Positions 1-9,150 of a DNA stretch of 64,000 bases are shown piece by piece. This stretch comes from Lachnospiraceae bacterium AC2012 (lineage in GTDB: Bacteria > Bacillota > Clostridia > Lachnospirales > Lachnospiraceae), in assembly GCA_000702525.1 (NCBI GenBank), contig JNIN01000001.1:806001-870000 (forward strand). The letters run 5' to 3'. Under the pieces are notes generated by a model, which saw nothing but the letters and a program-made list of their open reading frames with translations, was not told the origin of the DNA and did not search any database. The translations under genes were made by a program, and so were the position numbers. Within the stretch, counting starts at the first letter, position 1. The number at the start of each line of letters is the position of its first letter.

Positions 1-88
1 TCACTCCTGCCACACCAGGAATCTGTCGAATCTGTTCTAATGTTACGGTATCAAAATCTTTGCCATACCATCTTAAAGTCATCTCCAT
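1..88 (-). CDS. uxuA: Mannonate dehydratase, N-terminal fragment (window edge)
   Basis: Only the first 29 codons are inside the window. The reading starts [20 protein letters not shown], which matches the characteristic N-terminus of UxuA, the enzyme that dehydrates D-mannonate to 2-keto-3-deoxygluconate. The ATG at 88-86 overlaps the TAA of the upstream aldolase gene by one base (TAATG), which favours translational coupling. Its place directly after a KDPG aldolase gene fits the hexuronate pathway. The rest of the gene runs off the left edge. Confidence 0.85.
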   Translation of the reverse strand, partial: MEMTLRWYGKDFDTVTLEQIRQIPGVAGV

Positions 89-729
89 TATGCTGTAACC
101 TCCTTCACAATATCTGCCGCTTCCCTTGAAAGCATACGGATCTTCTCAAAATCTCCGGCCTTTAGTAAATCGCCTTTCACCATCCAGGTTCCACCACAAG
201 CCACAATACGATTAAATCTCAGATAATCTCGAACATTGTCCTTATTAATACCACCCGTTGGCATAAACTTAAGCTTTGTATAAGGGGCGGAAACCGCTTT
301 GATCATGGGAAGTCCCCCCGCAGGTTCTGCCGGGAAAAACTTCACAAAGTCCAGTCCAAGTTCCATCGCCTGTTCCATTTCCCCTGGTGTCTGTACCCCC
401 GGGATCACCGGATAACCATGTTCCAAGCAATGTTTTACAATCGTTCGATTAAACCCTGGTGCCACAATGAATTTTGCACCTGCCGCCATTGCGCGGTCCG
501 CCTGTTCACAAGTCAATACCGTTCCCGCTCCGATAAACATCTGCGGAAATTCTTCGGACAAAATGCGAATTGCTTCCTCCGCTTCTTCTGTACGAAATGT
601 TACTTCTGCTGCCGGAAGGCCACCGTCCAAAAGCGCCTGTCCAAGTGGTCTTACCTCTTCTATATCATCTATCACTACAACGGGAACAATCCCGACTTCA
701 TTCAACTTTGTCTGTACTTCTTCATACAT
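88..729 (-). CDS. eda: 2-keto-3-deoxy-6-phosphogluconate / 4-hydroxy-2-oxoglutarate aldolase
   Basis: A 213-residue class I aldolase of normal length. It would cleave KDPG to pyruvate and glyceraldehyde-3-phosphate, the last step of glucuronate/galacturonate breakdown. The family signatures are visible: AEVTFRT with the catalytic Glu near residue 41, GAGTVL at about 68, and FVKFFPAE around residue 129 with the Schiff-base Lys. It sits between the HAD gene (17 bp upstream) and uxuA (1-bp overlap) in one minus-strand operon. The substrate assignment is family knowledge supported by the uxuA neighbour. Confidence 0.92.
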   Translation of the reverse strand: MYEEVQTKLNEVGIVPVVVIDDIEEVRPLGQALLDGGLPAAEVTFRTEEAEEAIRILSEEFPQMFIGAGTVLTCEQADRAMAAGAKFIVAPGFNRTIVKHCLEHGYPVIPGVQTPGEMEQAMELGLDFVKFFPAEPAGGLPMIKAVSAPYTKLKFMPTGGINKDNVRDYLRFNRIVACGGTWMVKGDLLKAGDFEKIRMLSREAADIVKEVTA

Positions 730-746
730 AATGAACTTCTCCTAAA

Positions 747-1580
747 TTACTGCAAATTAACCATAAATTCCTGTTTCTTACGCTCCTGAAACTCCCCTTG
801 ATAAGTACCCTCACAAAATCTTCGGAGTGGCTCTCCTAAAATCTCTGTCCATGATTCCACTTCATGATTTACTTTGATTGGGAAATATAAAACATCATTC
901 GCTTCTGCTGCTTTACAATCTCCCAAAGCATCTCCACACATCAATACGTGGGTATTTGCATATCCCTTCGCTACTAAATTGCGAATACAGTGCTCCTTAT
1001 TTCCCATATCCTGTGCACAGATTAAATCCACATGATTGAGTAAACCAAAACGTCCCCATTCTGCCTTCACCGCTTCCGGATTCGCACTGGAAACAACAGC
1101 AATATTACAAAACTCATGCATATGCTTTAACGCTTCTTTCACGCCTTCGAATGGATGAATCTCCTCTTTTGGAAGATTCTCAATCTCCTTATTCGCTTCT
1201 ATACTCCAATGCAGCGCCTTCTGAAAAATAGGATGTTCCATAACCTTCTCTTCTAATGCGCGGTTACTAAGTTCTGTCGCCTCTTTTGTCCACTGCATCA
1301 GAACATCTGCACCATCAATGGGAATGTACTTTTGATCGACATCCACCAGGGCTGTTGCCAGTCCTACAAAACGATTAATCCCACGAGAAATCGCATATAG
1401 GTTCACGCGATTCCATTCCTTTAGGATTTCTTCCTCCCACTCCCATAAGTTCCATTCCTTAACCATGCATGGGCCAAAGCATCGGATATGTTTAATATTC
1501 ATGGTATCCATAGCACAACCATCCGAATCCACACATACCATATATTCTTTTGTCTTTTTAAAATTCTTAAATTCTGTCAT
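747..1580 (-). CDS. HAD-superfamily hydrolase
   Basis: A 277-residue soluble phosphatase-like protein. HAD motif I is present as DSDGCAMD (about residues 18-25) with both aspartates, motif II as VVSSAN (about 163-168), and motif IV-like GDALGD near residue 217. The long helical segment between motifs I and II is a C1-type cap. It lies between the GH3 and aldolase genes, so it probably dephosphorylates a sugar-derived intermediate or damaged metabolite, but the substrate cannot be read from the sequence. Confidence 0.8.
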   Translation of the reverse strand: MTEFKNFKKTKEYMVCVDSDGCAMDTMNIKHIRCFGPCMVKEWNLWEWEEEILKEWNRVNLYAISRGINRFVGLATALVDVDQKYIPIDGADVLMQWTKEATELSNRALEEKVMEHPIFQKALHWSIEANKEIENLPKEEIHPFEGVKEALKHMHEFCNIAVVSSANPEAVKAEWGRFGLLNHVDLICAQDMGNKEHCIRNLVAKGYANTHVLMCGDALGDCKAAEANDVLYFPIKVNHEVESWTEILGEPLRRFCEGTYQGEFQERKKQEFMVNLQ

Positions 1581-1595
1581 AACGTACTCCTATCC

Positions 1596-3320
1596 CTAAC
1601 ACTTTGTATCCCATCTTCCGCACCAGACGATATCATTTGCTTTTCCTTTAAATTCCGATTTTCCTGTAAGCTTCTCCACGACAGCATGTAAATACTCGGA
1701 AGTATCACTATACGCATTAATAAACGTCTTCATCATCGGTGCATCATAGAGATGATTGGTATAACTTAAAGAAATACCAATCGTTGGCACTTCCCTTACG
1801 TACCAAGGGATTTCTCCCGAATGTCCAACCGAATACGAAAGTCGCACATTATTGTCCTTCGCATAGCCCTTCATATTCACAACAAAGAGCACCAGATCCA
1901 CCTTCTTCTTAAATTCTTCGCGGCCTTCATGTTCCATCATCTTGAACTTATTAAATGGATTTGGATCCTCCATCTCATATTCGTAATAATCCTTCGGTGC
2001 ATCAACAATAAATCCGGCCGCTTCCAATTCCTGTATCAATTTCTTCTTCGCCGGATCGACCCCTAGACTATAGGAAACCGGTGCACTTTCAATGAAATAC
2101 AGACGCACTCGCTTATATTTCTCTACATCAATAGGAAGAATCTTCTGCGTATCTTTCACCAGCGTGATACTTTCATCTGCAGCCTTAGCAGCCAATGCGT
2201 GATGTTCTTCACATCCCACAACCTCTAATCCCTGTTTTTCTGGAAATGTTACTTCATGCAAACCAAGCATTGCCTTCATACCAAGAATCCTATATAAGGC
2301 ATCCTGCAGTCTCTCCTTTGTAATCACGCCCTTTCGAAGTCCTTCCCTTACATATTCGATATCCTCTTTGGGATCATTAAAGAAGAGAATCATGTCACAT
2401 CCTGCTGCAATGGCGTCTGCCATCTGATCCTTGCGGCTGGCTGCCGATGTCAATCCCGCCATATGCGTTGCATCCGTTATAATCAATCCATTAAATCCCA
2501 GTTTCTCTCTAAGAAGATTCTGTAATAATTCCGGTGCAAGCGTCGCAGGCTTGATATCCTTATCCTCCATTCCCGGACAAAAGTATTTCGAATACGCCGG
2601 CTGGCAAATATGTCCTACCATAATGCTTGGAAGTCCCGCATCAATCAATTTCTGATAGACATATCCGTAGCTCTTATCCCATTCTTCTACTGACAAATCA
2701 TTGCATCCCATCACGAGATGTTGATCTCTCTCTTCAGAACCATCTCCCGGGAAATGTTTTGTCGCGCAGGCAATGCCATATTTCTTCATCTCTTCCATAT
2801 AAGCAAGGGAACACTCTGCCACATGTACGGGATCATCGCCAAATGCTCTTGTATTTACAATCGTATTTCTCCAATTGCATAAGACATCACTCACCGGAGC
2901 AAATACCCAGTTACATCCAATGGCTCTGGCTTCCTTTGCGCTGACCTGTGCCATAGATCGAACCGTATCTAACGTTCTACTTGCACCACATGCAGCACCC
3001 GTAGCAATCATAGTTCCTTCCTTCACGGCACCATTTCCGCCGGCCTCGCAATTCGCTGCGATGAGGAGTGGAACCTTGCTATGCTCCTGGAAATAACGAT
3101 TCTGCTCATATATTTCTTCCAAAGAGCCTCCCTGCCAACGAGCACCACCAATGTGGTACTCGTCAACAAGTTGCTCTAAGGATTTCTCGTCTCTTTGCAA
3201 TGTCAGATTGACGAATAATTGTCCAATCTTTTCCTCTTCTGTCATTGCTTTGATTGTATTTTCAACCCATTCTATTTGTTTATCATTTAGATAAAACGGG
3301 CGTTCCTTAAGATTAACCAT
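1596..3320 (-). CDS. Glycoside hydrolase family 3, beta-N-acetylhexosaminidase type
   Basis: 574 residues, with an N-terminal GH3 TIM barrel and a second alpha/beta domain. The KHFPGDG...DQH stretch (about residues 188-201) is the NagZ-like GH3 motif, and IITDATHMAGL (about 282-292) contains the nucleophile Asp. No signal peptide is visible, so it should act on imported oligosaccharides in the cytoplasm. The next gene upstream is a GPH sugar symporter 13 bp away, so import and hydrolysis are co-expressed. The exact glycan (glucuronide, amino sugar or mixed) is not determined. Confidence 0.85.
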   Translation of the reverse strand: MVNLKERPFYLNDKQIEWVENTIKAMTEEEKIGQLFVNLTLQRDEKSLEQLVDEYHIGGARWQGGSLEEIYEQNRYFQEHSKVPLLIAANCEAGGNGAVKEGTMIATGAACGASRTLDTVRSMAQVSAKEARAIGCNWVFAPVSDVLCNWRNTIVNTRAFGDDPVHVAECSLAYMEEMKKYGIACATKHFPGDGSEERDQHLVMGCNDLSVEEWDKSYGYVYQKLIDAGLPSIMVGHICQPAYSKYFCPGMEDKDIKPATLAPELLQNLLREKLGFNGLIITDATHMAGLTSAASRKDQMADAIAAGCDMILFFNDPKEDIEYVREGLRKGVITKERLQDALYRILGMKAMLGLHEVTFPEKQGLEVVGCEEHHALAAKAADESITLVKDTQKILPIDVEKYKRVRLYFIESAPVSYSLGVDPAKKKLIQELEAAGFIVDAPKDYYEYEMEDPNPFNKFKMMEHEGREEFKKKVDLVLFVVNMKGYAKDNNVRLSYSVGHSGEIPWYVREVPTIGISLSYTNHLYDAPMMKTFINAYSDTSEYLHAVVEKLTGKSEFKGKANDIVWCGRWDTKC

Positions 3321-3333
3321 GTATTACCTCTTT

Positions 3334-4866
3334 CTATGAAATAGATGCCATCTCTTCTTCTACCTCTTGGTGATCTATTTCACGTACTTCTACTTCTTCA
3401 CAAGATTCCATCTTGATTCTTGCGATGTCTTCAGCAATTTCTTCCATCTTCTCCTGTGTCAAAGGATAGAAATGCATCGAAATAACGTTACATACATATC
3501 CAAATAAAACGATTCCAAACATGGAGATGATTCCCACCACCGCAAGTCCTTGACTATATGGTGTTTCTGCCGTTGGAAGATCTGTGGATGAACTAACCGC
3601 TGCACACATCAGACCAATTAAAAGTGGTGCTAACGATGAAATCAATTTATCAATAAAGCTAAATACCGTTCCAATCATTCCCGGAACATATTTTCCACTT
3701 CGATAAACTTCATAATCTGTACAATCTGCTGTCATTGGATAAACCAACCCGCCAGCAATATTCTGGAATCCTGTAAATAAAATCATGCAAGCGATAAATG
3801 CGATTGTGAAGAAATTCCATCCTGCAAAGCTTCCATCTCCCGGCATCGATAACTGTGTTGGATCTCCAAATACGAATAAGGCAATTAAACCAACCAGGGA
3901 AACGATGGCACCATACGATGCATATTTAAATCCTTTCATCTGACCAAAGTTTCGAGCTACATATCCAATACCAAAAAGTAAAATCAAAATTCCTGGAATC
4001 GTTGTATAGGCACCAATCAAACCGGCTGCCGATGCATTTCCACAAATGATTGCATATAGAATAATCGATACCGTAGCATTTCCATTCATCTGTCTTCCAA
4101 GCTTGTCTGTTGAAGCACTAATCACAAGCATCTGCAGTGCACGATTGCCTTTTAACACTTCCCAATAATCGCGTAACTTCATATTGCTCTTCGATGTTCC
4201 ACCAACTCCATAGAACTCTTCTCTATCTTTTTCACGAATGGAAATATAAGTAATCACCGTACATACCAGAGAAAGCACCACGCCAAAGCTCCACATCTCT
4301 GTGAAATATCCCATATCAAATTGATAATTATGCTTTCCCAAGAGATAGGTATAAGAATATAAAGGTGCTAATGTGAAAAATAACACTAATAAAATGCCAT
4401 CATAGATTCCAAAGGTTGGTCTCTGTTTTGGATCATTGGTAAGACATGTCTGTGCACTTTTTGTAACCACGCACTGACAGGTATATCCAATAATATAGAT
4501 TCCATAGAACACAACAAATAATGCAAATTGTGCTGCCTTTGGAAGCTTTGGTGTAAAGAAGAACATCAACGCGGACATGCTAAGCATGATCAACTGTCCC
4601 AATACAAGGAATGGTCGGTTCTTACCGAATCTTCCATTCGTCTTGTCCAAAATCAAGCCAATTAACGGATCTGTTACGCCATCCCACAATCGCATAACGG
4701 TTGCTAATGACGATGCCACAACAACTCCTACCCCAACAATTCCATTCAAGTAATAAGCAATAAACATCATCATCCACATATACGTGTTTGTCCCAATATC
4801 ATTTACTGCTAACCCGGCGATCTGCCACCATTTGGCACGATTCACCCCATCATGTCTTTCCTTCAT
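3334..4866 (-). CDS. GPH-family sugar:cation symporter
   Basis: A 510-residue membrane protein with about 12 hydrophobic segments and the glycoside-pentoside-hexuronide family layout, including RLWDGVTDPLIG near residue 63 and RPFLVLG near 85. It should import a glycoside or hexuronide with Na+ or H+. It is the promoter-proximal gene of the operon that continues through GH3, HAD, eda and uxuA. The start has an AAGGAGGAG ribosome site 5-8 bases upstream. The C-terminus is an acidic cytoplasmic tail, as in the MelB/GusB group. Confidence 0.88.
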   Translation of the reverse strand: MKERHDGVNRAKWWQIAGLAVNDIGTNTYMWMMMFIAYYLNGIVGVGVVVASSLATVMRLWDGVTDPLIGLILDKTNGRFGKNRPFLVLGQLIMLSMSALMFFFTPKLPKAAQFALFVVFYGIYIIGYTCQCVVTKSAQTCLTNDPKQRPTFGIYDGILLVLFFTLAPLYSYTYLLGKHNYQFDMGYFTEMWSFGVVLSLVCTVITYISIREKDREEFYGVGGTSKSNMKLRDYWEVLKGNRALQMLVISASTDKLGRQMNGNATVSIILYAIICGNASAAGLIGAYTTIPGILILLFGIGYVARNFGQMKGFKYASYGAIVSLVGLIALFVFGDPTQLSMPGDGSFAGWNFFTIAFIACMILFTGFQNIAGGLVYPMTADCTDYEVYRSGKYVPGMIGTVFSFIDKLISSLAPLLIGLMCAAVSSSTDLPTAETPYSQGLAVVGIISMFGIVLFGYVCNVISMHFYPLTQEKMEEIAEDIARIKMESCEEVEVREIDHQEVEEEMASIS

Positions 4867-4912
4867 TCCTTCTCCTCCTTAAGTGATTGGCCAATACATT
4901 TTTGATATGGCT

Positions 4913-4941
4913 ATCATACGTTTTATGCATATCCGGGACAA
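4913..4941 (-). promoter_or_regulatory. Promoter of the hexuronate operon
   Basis: Reading the minus strand, TTGTCC (4941-4936) and TATGAT (4918-4913) are separated by exactly 17 bases, a good sigma-A type promoter about 50 bases upstream of the symporter start. A perfect 10-bp palindrome ATTGGCCAAT lies at 4886-4895 between promoter and gene and is a possible operator. The divergent AraC gene is the obvious regulator candidate. Confidence 0.65.
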
Positions 4942-5040
4942 TGACTATATTTAGTTATATTCGTACTATATTTATGATTTTCGTTTTCTCCGAAATATTG
5001 TATGATAGTAAATGAATATTGTATGTATTAGGGGGTCCGC

Positions 5041-6276
5041 ATGGGAACAAAAGACGTATCATTTCTACTAGAATTTACAGAAAATCTATTTCACAAATTA
5101 AATCTGATTACCAATATCATCGATATCACGAAGGCTCTTCCAAATGACCTGGATCTCGGTCTTCGGAATTCAATTATCGGCGCAAATCCAAAGCTCAATA
5201 AGAAAATTGATTTCTTGGATCCGGCTTTTATCGAAAAACATATCATCTACTTCTCGATTGATAAATATAAATGTCACTATATCTTTATTCCTTTACCAAC
5301 GGAAGATGGGCACACCATATTTGCAGCAGGGCCTTATTTAACCGAGCATGCTTCCATTGTTCAGACAAATGAACTGTGCAAAAAACTTGGTATTCCGGCA
5401 AATCTTTATTCCTTCATGCACCAGTATTTCTCTTCCCTGCCATGCATGGCGGACACGGCTATTATCGAGAATTATATTGATACCATTGGAGAATACTTCT
5501 ATGGTGTTGGGAATTATGAGATTGCCTATATTACGCAACAACCGGACTATGACACAACCTATCTCACAGATACGGACCCATCGGAGAATGAAGATATTGT
5601 AAAAAGAATGGAATATCGATATTCCCTGGAACGAAATATCGTAAATGCGATTTCTAGAGGCGATTTCAACGGTGCTATGCGGTCTAGTGCAGATCCTGCC
5701 GTTCGAAATATCGATAATCGTACGCAAAGTACGTTAAGAAGTAAGAAAAACAATTTACTGGCCTTTAATACTATTTGTCGAAGAGGTGCTGAAATCGGTG
5801 GTGTACATCCCTTGTTTCTGGATGAAACATCGAGAAATATGGCCGTTAAAATCGAGAACATGGTCACGGCTAGTCAGGACACGCTGATTCATAAGGAAAT
5901 CCTAAAGGCCTATTGCGCTCTTGTACGCCAAAAATCGACCTCGAATTATTCGCCTACCTTGCAACGTGCCATGATTTATATCATTCAAAATCTCTATGAC
6001 CATACCCTGACGCTGCAATCTACTGCGGATCAACTGAATATCAACAAGAGTTATCTCGCCACTTTATTTAAAAAAGAAACGGGGGATACCTTTACAAAAT
6101 ACATCAATACGAAACGATTAGAGCGTGCCATCTTCCTCCTAAATACCACAAGTCACTCCATCCAATCGATTGCAAATGACTGTGGAATCGAAGATGTCAC
6201 CTACTTTACCAGATTATTCAAAAAAGAAAAAAGCATGACACCAACAGAATATCGTGCCATGCTCAACGAAAAATAG
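5041..6276 (+). CDS. AraC-family transcriptional regulator
   Basis: 411 residues. The last 100 or so residues form the double helix-turn-helix of AraC/XylS proteins (QSTADQLNINKSYLATLFKK and, near the end, DVTYFTRLFKKEKSMTPTEY). The N-terminal 290 residues are a sensor region I do not recognise. It is transcribed divergently from the sugar operon across a 174-bp intergenic region, so it most likely controls that operon in response to a sugar. An AGGGGG ribosome site sits 6 bases before the ATG. It converges on the EAL gene and ends at a shared terminator. Confidence 0.9.
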   Translation: MGTKDVSFLLEFTENLFHKLNLITNIIDITKALPNDLDLGLRNSIIGANPKLNKKIDFLDPAFIEKHIIYFSIDKYKCHYIFIPLPTEDGHTIFAAGPYLTEHASIVQTNELCKKLGIPANLYSFMHQYFSSLPCMADTAIIENYIDTIGEYFYGVGNYEIAYITQQPDYDTTYLTDTDPSENEDIVKRMEYRYSLERNIVNAISRGDFNGAMRSSADPAVRNIDNRTQSTLRSKKNNLLAFNTICRRGAEIGGVHPLFLDETSRNMAVKIENMVTASQDTLIHKEILKAYCALVRQKSTSNYSPTLQRAMIYIIQNLYDHTLTLQSTADQLNINKSYLATLFKKETGDTFTKYINTKRLERAIFLLNTTSHSIQSIANDCGIEDVTYFTRLFKKEKSMTPTEYRAMLNEK

Positions 6277-6299
6277 GAGACCACACCGTCTCCTATTTT
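6271..6299. terminator. Bidirectional terminator between araC-type and EAL genes
   Basis: TAGGAGAC (6274-6281) and GTCTCCTA (6288-6295) form a perfect 8-bp stem with a 6-base loop. It is flanked by A-tract on the left and T-tract on the right, so it can serve both convergent genes. Confidence 0.8.
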
Positions 6300-7579
6300 G
6301 CATCTCCTACATATGTCTTATCATCAAATTGTACCGAATGGATAAATGCCACTGCGTAGATATCATTATTCGTTGGATTTTTCATAAAATAGTATTCCAA
6401 TGCCATTCTACGAACCACGCCATCCGGCGTCGTAAGATTTACAATTCTTACAACACGCTCCTCACCGCGATGATATGCGACCAGGAGATTTTCTCTAGAA
6501 CAAGCTTCTTCGATTGCCTTCTGATCCTCTATGGATGCCTGACTCTTCACAAGTTCATAGCTATCGTCATATCTGCCCGTCTCCGGCATAGAGGCATCCA
6601 TATAATTCTCCTTACGCATAATCTGGTAAGAATCCTTGCTCAGATTGATATAAATAATAAATGGAAACTTCTTATAAACCGATTCCACCAAAACCTTCAT
6701 CTGTCCAAACATCGACTGATTTTCAAAAGGATTTATCGCACCCACTTCTACCGGTGCTTCTTCCATACACATCGTAAGGAATTCCTCTCTAGAGACCGGT
6801 CTCGAGAAAAGGAAGCCCTGTATATAATCGCAATCGCAAGTATTTAAAAACTGCAACTGCTCTTCCGTTTCTACGCCTTCAACTACCGTCCATAATTTCA
6901 ATCGATGTGCAAAATAAAATACCGATTCCAGTGTCTTTCTACCTCGTTCTGACAAACAGTTATCATTCAAAAATGAACGATCAATCTTCAGTATACGTGC
7001 AGGTACATCTTTTACAAAAGAAAGGGATGACATACCAGACCCAAAGTCATCGATAGAAACCAAATATCCCGCAGATTCAATGGCATGCGCCCAATCAATC
7101 ACTTCCTGTCGATCTGCAACAACATCGGTCTCTGTAATTTCAACACCAAACAGTGATTTATCAATTCCATAAACCGAAACTAATGCATCCAGTTTCTTCA
7201 CAAAATCCTTGTCTTTTGCATGTTCTCTACCAAAATTCACACTGATACGAACCGCTTTATCTTTCAATTCTAAGATTGTCTTACAGGCCTCTTCCGCAAT
7301 AAACCAATCGACAAGTGATACTTGTCCTCTTTTTTCAAGGATCGGTATGAACTCACTCGGTAAGATCACCGTACCATCCGGTTTTACCCATCGTACCAGC
7401 GCTTCTGCACCACCAATCAAACCTTTTTTCGCATTGTATTGTGGCTGATAATACGCCTGTAGTTCACCGTCCTCCATTGCTGCGGCTATTTCCTGTAGCA
7501 AATACTTACTAATCATTATTTTCCTCATCTGCAATAAGCAATCATCTAATTTTTCATCCTCCCCCAAAAAAACTGTCAA
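6293..7579 (-). CDS. EAL-domain cyclic-di-GMP phosphodiesterase
   Basis: 428 residues. The EAL domain begins near residue 30 and keeps the key elements EALVRW, the EITE metal ligand, IDDFGSGMSSL (loop 6) and EGVET, so it is probably catalytically active and hydrolyses c-di-GMP to pGpG. About 150 further residues at the C-terminus look like a PAS-type sensory domain. The annotated start is a TTG whose last two bases overlap the TGA of the GGDEF gene. An internal ATG at codon 18 is an alternative start. Overlap with the GGDEF gene implies coupled translation of opposing activities. Confidence 0.88.
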   Translation of the reverse strand: MTVFLGEDEKLDDCLLQMRKIMISKYLLQEIAAAMEDGELQAYYQPQYNAKKGLIGGAEALVRWVKPDGTVILPSEFIPILEKRGQVSLVDWFIAEEACKTILELKDKAVRISVNFGREHAKDKDFVKKLDALVSVYGIDKSLFGVEITETDVVADRQEVIDWAHAIESAGYLVSIDDFGSGMSSLSFVKDVPARILKIDRSFLNDNCLSERGRKTLESVFYFAHRLKLWTVVEGVETEEQLQFLNTCDCDYIQGFLFSRPVSREEFLTMCMEEAPVEVGAINPFENQSMFGQMKVLVESVYKKFPFIIYINLSKDSYQIMRKENYMDASMPETGRYDDSYELVKSQASIEDQKAIEEACSRENLLVAYHRGEERVVRIVNLTTPDGVVRRMALEYYFMKNPTNNDIYAVAFIHSVQFDDKTYVGDAK

Positions 7580-9033
7580 AGTTCTATCACCGTATAAGTA
7601 TTCCTCTCCTTCTTCGATTCATATAACGCTTTATCCGCAGTTTCAATCAAATTACTTACCAACTCCATTCCGTAGGCGCCACCGAAACTCAACGTTATAC
7701 GAACCTCCGGGCAATGATCAATCTTAATCTCCTTTAATCCCGCCTTAATCTTCTTTAACTTCTTCTCTAAGGCCCCCTTGGAAATATCAAAGAATACCAG
7801 CATAAATTCATCGCCACCATAACGGATCACCACATCATCTTTTCGAACCGATTTTTCAAGAAGTTCTGCAACCTTTTGGATGGCTTCATCTCCCCCCTGA
7901 TGACCCGCGGTATCATTTACCATCTTAAATAAATCAATATCCGCCATAACTACCGCAGTACATGGTTCGAAAATCAATTTCTCATCCAAATATCTACGAT
8001 TACGAATTTTAGAAAGAGAATCCGTATAGACCTCTTCCTCATATTCCGAAATCATCTTCTGCTGTGCCAGATTCTGAAGTTTCGCATCGGTGGTATCCAC
8101 GCAACCATAGACAATATGCGAGATACTGCCGTCCTCATTTCGATCCCCAATCAAAAAGATTCCATTAAACCAACGATTGGCACCTTCACTATAAAACTCC
8201 ATTGTCGTCGTTCCATGTTCTTCCAGTGCCTCTAAGATCTTGTCCTTATCCAGCCAATCATATAAAATCTGACGAAAGCTCTCTGCTACGGATGCATCTA
8301 CATTATTTCTAAGAAATTGTAATGCATCCGGATCCTTCGGCGCCCTTTCGACATATTCGTTGGTACTAATCATGCGATAACTCATATCGCTCACGTCAAT
8401 AAACATCGAGAAGTTAAAAACTTTACCGATTGCTTCGACAATCCGTACATGTTCTTTCAATTCCTGCTGCGCTGTAATGTCACGATAACAGCCCATATAT
8501 ATTTCCAGAGATCCATCCTCACGTCTGATAAATCTGCCCGCACCGGTAACCCAGATAATACTGCCATCCTTTTTCATCATACGATACGTCGCATGGGTGA
8601 TATCCGGTAAATCACGATGCATGGCAACCGTATCCCAAAACAATTTGACCAAGCCATCTCGCTCTTCCGGCACGAGTGTCTTCACCCAGCTCTCGAATTC
8701 ATTTGGCAAATCCTCGAGGTCCTCGTATCCAAGCATCTCTCTCGTCTCATCATTGAATTCAAAACTAAGCATATTCTCATCGTGATCAAAGGTACAGACA
8801 TACATACCCGCCTTTAATCCGTTCGCAAACATATCTTCACGAAATCTGGCCAGACGATACTTCTTATTTGCATCTTCGATTCTACGATTACATGCTCTAA
8901 CGAGTTCCTGCTCCTCCGCAGAATAATCCTCTGGATTTAATAGTGGTGTGAGGTCATCTACATCGACACTTGATTCTGCCATAAACTGCCCCACGGCTTG
9001 ATTCATATCCCCTAATAATTCTTCCTTTTCCAT
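7576..9033 (-). CDS. PAS-GGDEF diguanylate cyclase
   Basis: 485 residues. A PAS domain (about residues 80-190, including MLGYEDLEDLP) is followed by a second less clear sensor region and a C-terminal GGDEF domain with RYGGDEFMLVF (about residue 405). The intact motif predicts synthesis of c-di-GMP. No membrane segment is visible, so it is cytosolic. The ribosome site AAAGGAG directly abuts the 3' arm of a leader hairpin. It is followed with a 4-base overlap by the EAL gene; in many related bacteria these domains are one polypeptide. Confidence 0.9.
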   Translation of the reverse strand: MEKEELLGDMNQAVGQFMAESSVDVDDLTPLLNPEDYSAEEQELVRACNRRIEDANKKYRLARFREDMFANGLKAGMYVCTFDHDENMLSFEFNDETREMLGYEDLEDLPNEFESWVKTLVPEERDGLVKLFWDTVAMHRDLPDITHATYRMMKKDGSIIWVTGAGRFIRREDGSLEIYMGCYRDITAQQELKEHVRIVEAIGKVFNFSMFIDVSDMSYRMISTNEYVERAPKDPDALQFLRNNVDASVAESFRQILYDWLDKDKILEALEEHGTTTMEFYSEGANRWFNGIFLIGDRNEDGSISHIVYGCVDTTDAKLQNLAQQKMISEYEEEVYTDSLSKIRNRRYLDEKLIFEPCTAVVMADIDLFKMVNDTAGHQGGDEAIQKVAELLEKSVRKDDVVIRYGGDEFMLVFFDISKGALEKKLKKIKAGLKEIKIDHCPEVRITLSFGGAYGMELVSNLIETADKALYESKKERNTYTVIEL

Positions 9034-9043
9034 AACGACTCCT

Positions 9044-9100
9044 TTAGGACTATCGCTATTACATATCGTTTTACGTGCAGTAGTCCTAACGTATATTATA
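9044..9100 (-). promoter_or_regulatory. Promoter -10 and leader hairpin of the GGDEF gene
   Basis: On the minus strand a TATAAT box (9100-9095) is followed by TTAGGACTA (9089-9081) and, 28 bases later, TAGTCCTAA (9052-9044). The arms form a perfect 9-bp stem whose 3' arm ends one base from the AAAGGAG ribosome site. This could gate translation. It does not match the c-di-GMP-I or -II riboswitch consensus that I know. Confidence 0.5.
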
Positions 9101-9108
9101 CTACATTC

Positions 9109-9140
9109 ATGGTCCCTTGGGGACGGGGTTGTGGGACCAT
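9109..9140. repeat. REP-like GC-rich hairpin
   Basis: ATGGTCCC (9109-9116) and GGGACCAT (9133-9140) are a perfect 8-bp inverted repeat around a G-rich loop (TTGGGGACGGGGTTGT), followed by T- and A-tracts. From memory, similar GGGACGGGG-type hairpins recur between genes in many Firmicutes as REP-like repeats. Only one copy is present here, so repetitiveness cannot be shown from the window. Confidence 0.45.
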
Positions 9141-9150
9141 TTTTAAATTT

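Noticed and set aside
7574-7585. CTTTGAC at the GGDEF/EAL junction, identical to the prfB +1 frameshift site
   Set aside because: A +1 shift there leads to a different frame from that of the EAL domain; the EAL frame is -1. No upstream Shine-Dalgarno-like stimulator is present either.
9041-9100. Cyclic-di-GMP riboswitch in front of the diguanylate cyclase
   Set aside because: The conserved core of c-di-GMP-I or -II aptamers could not be matched in the short leader.
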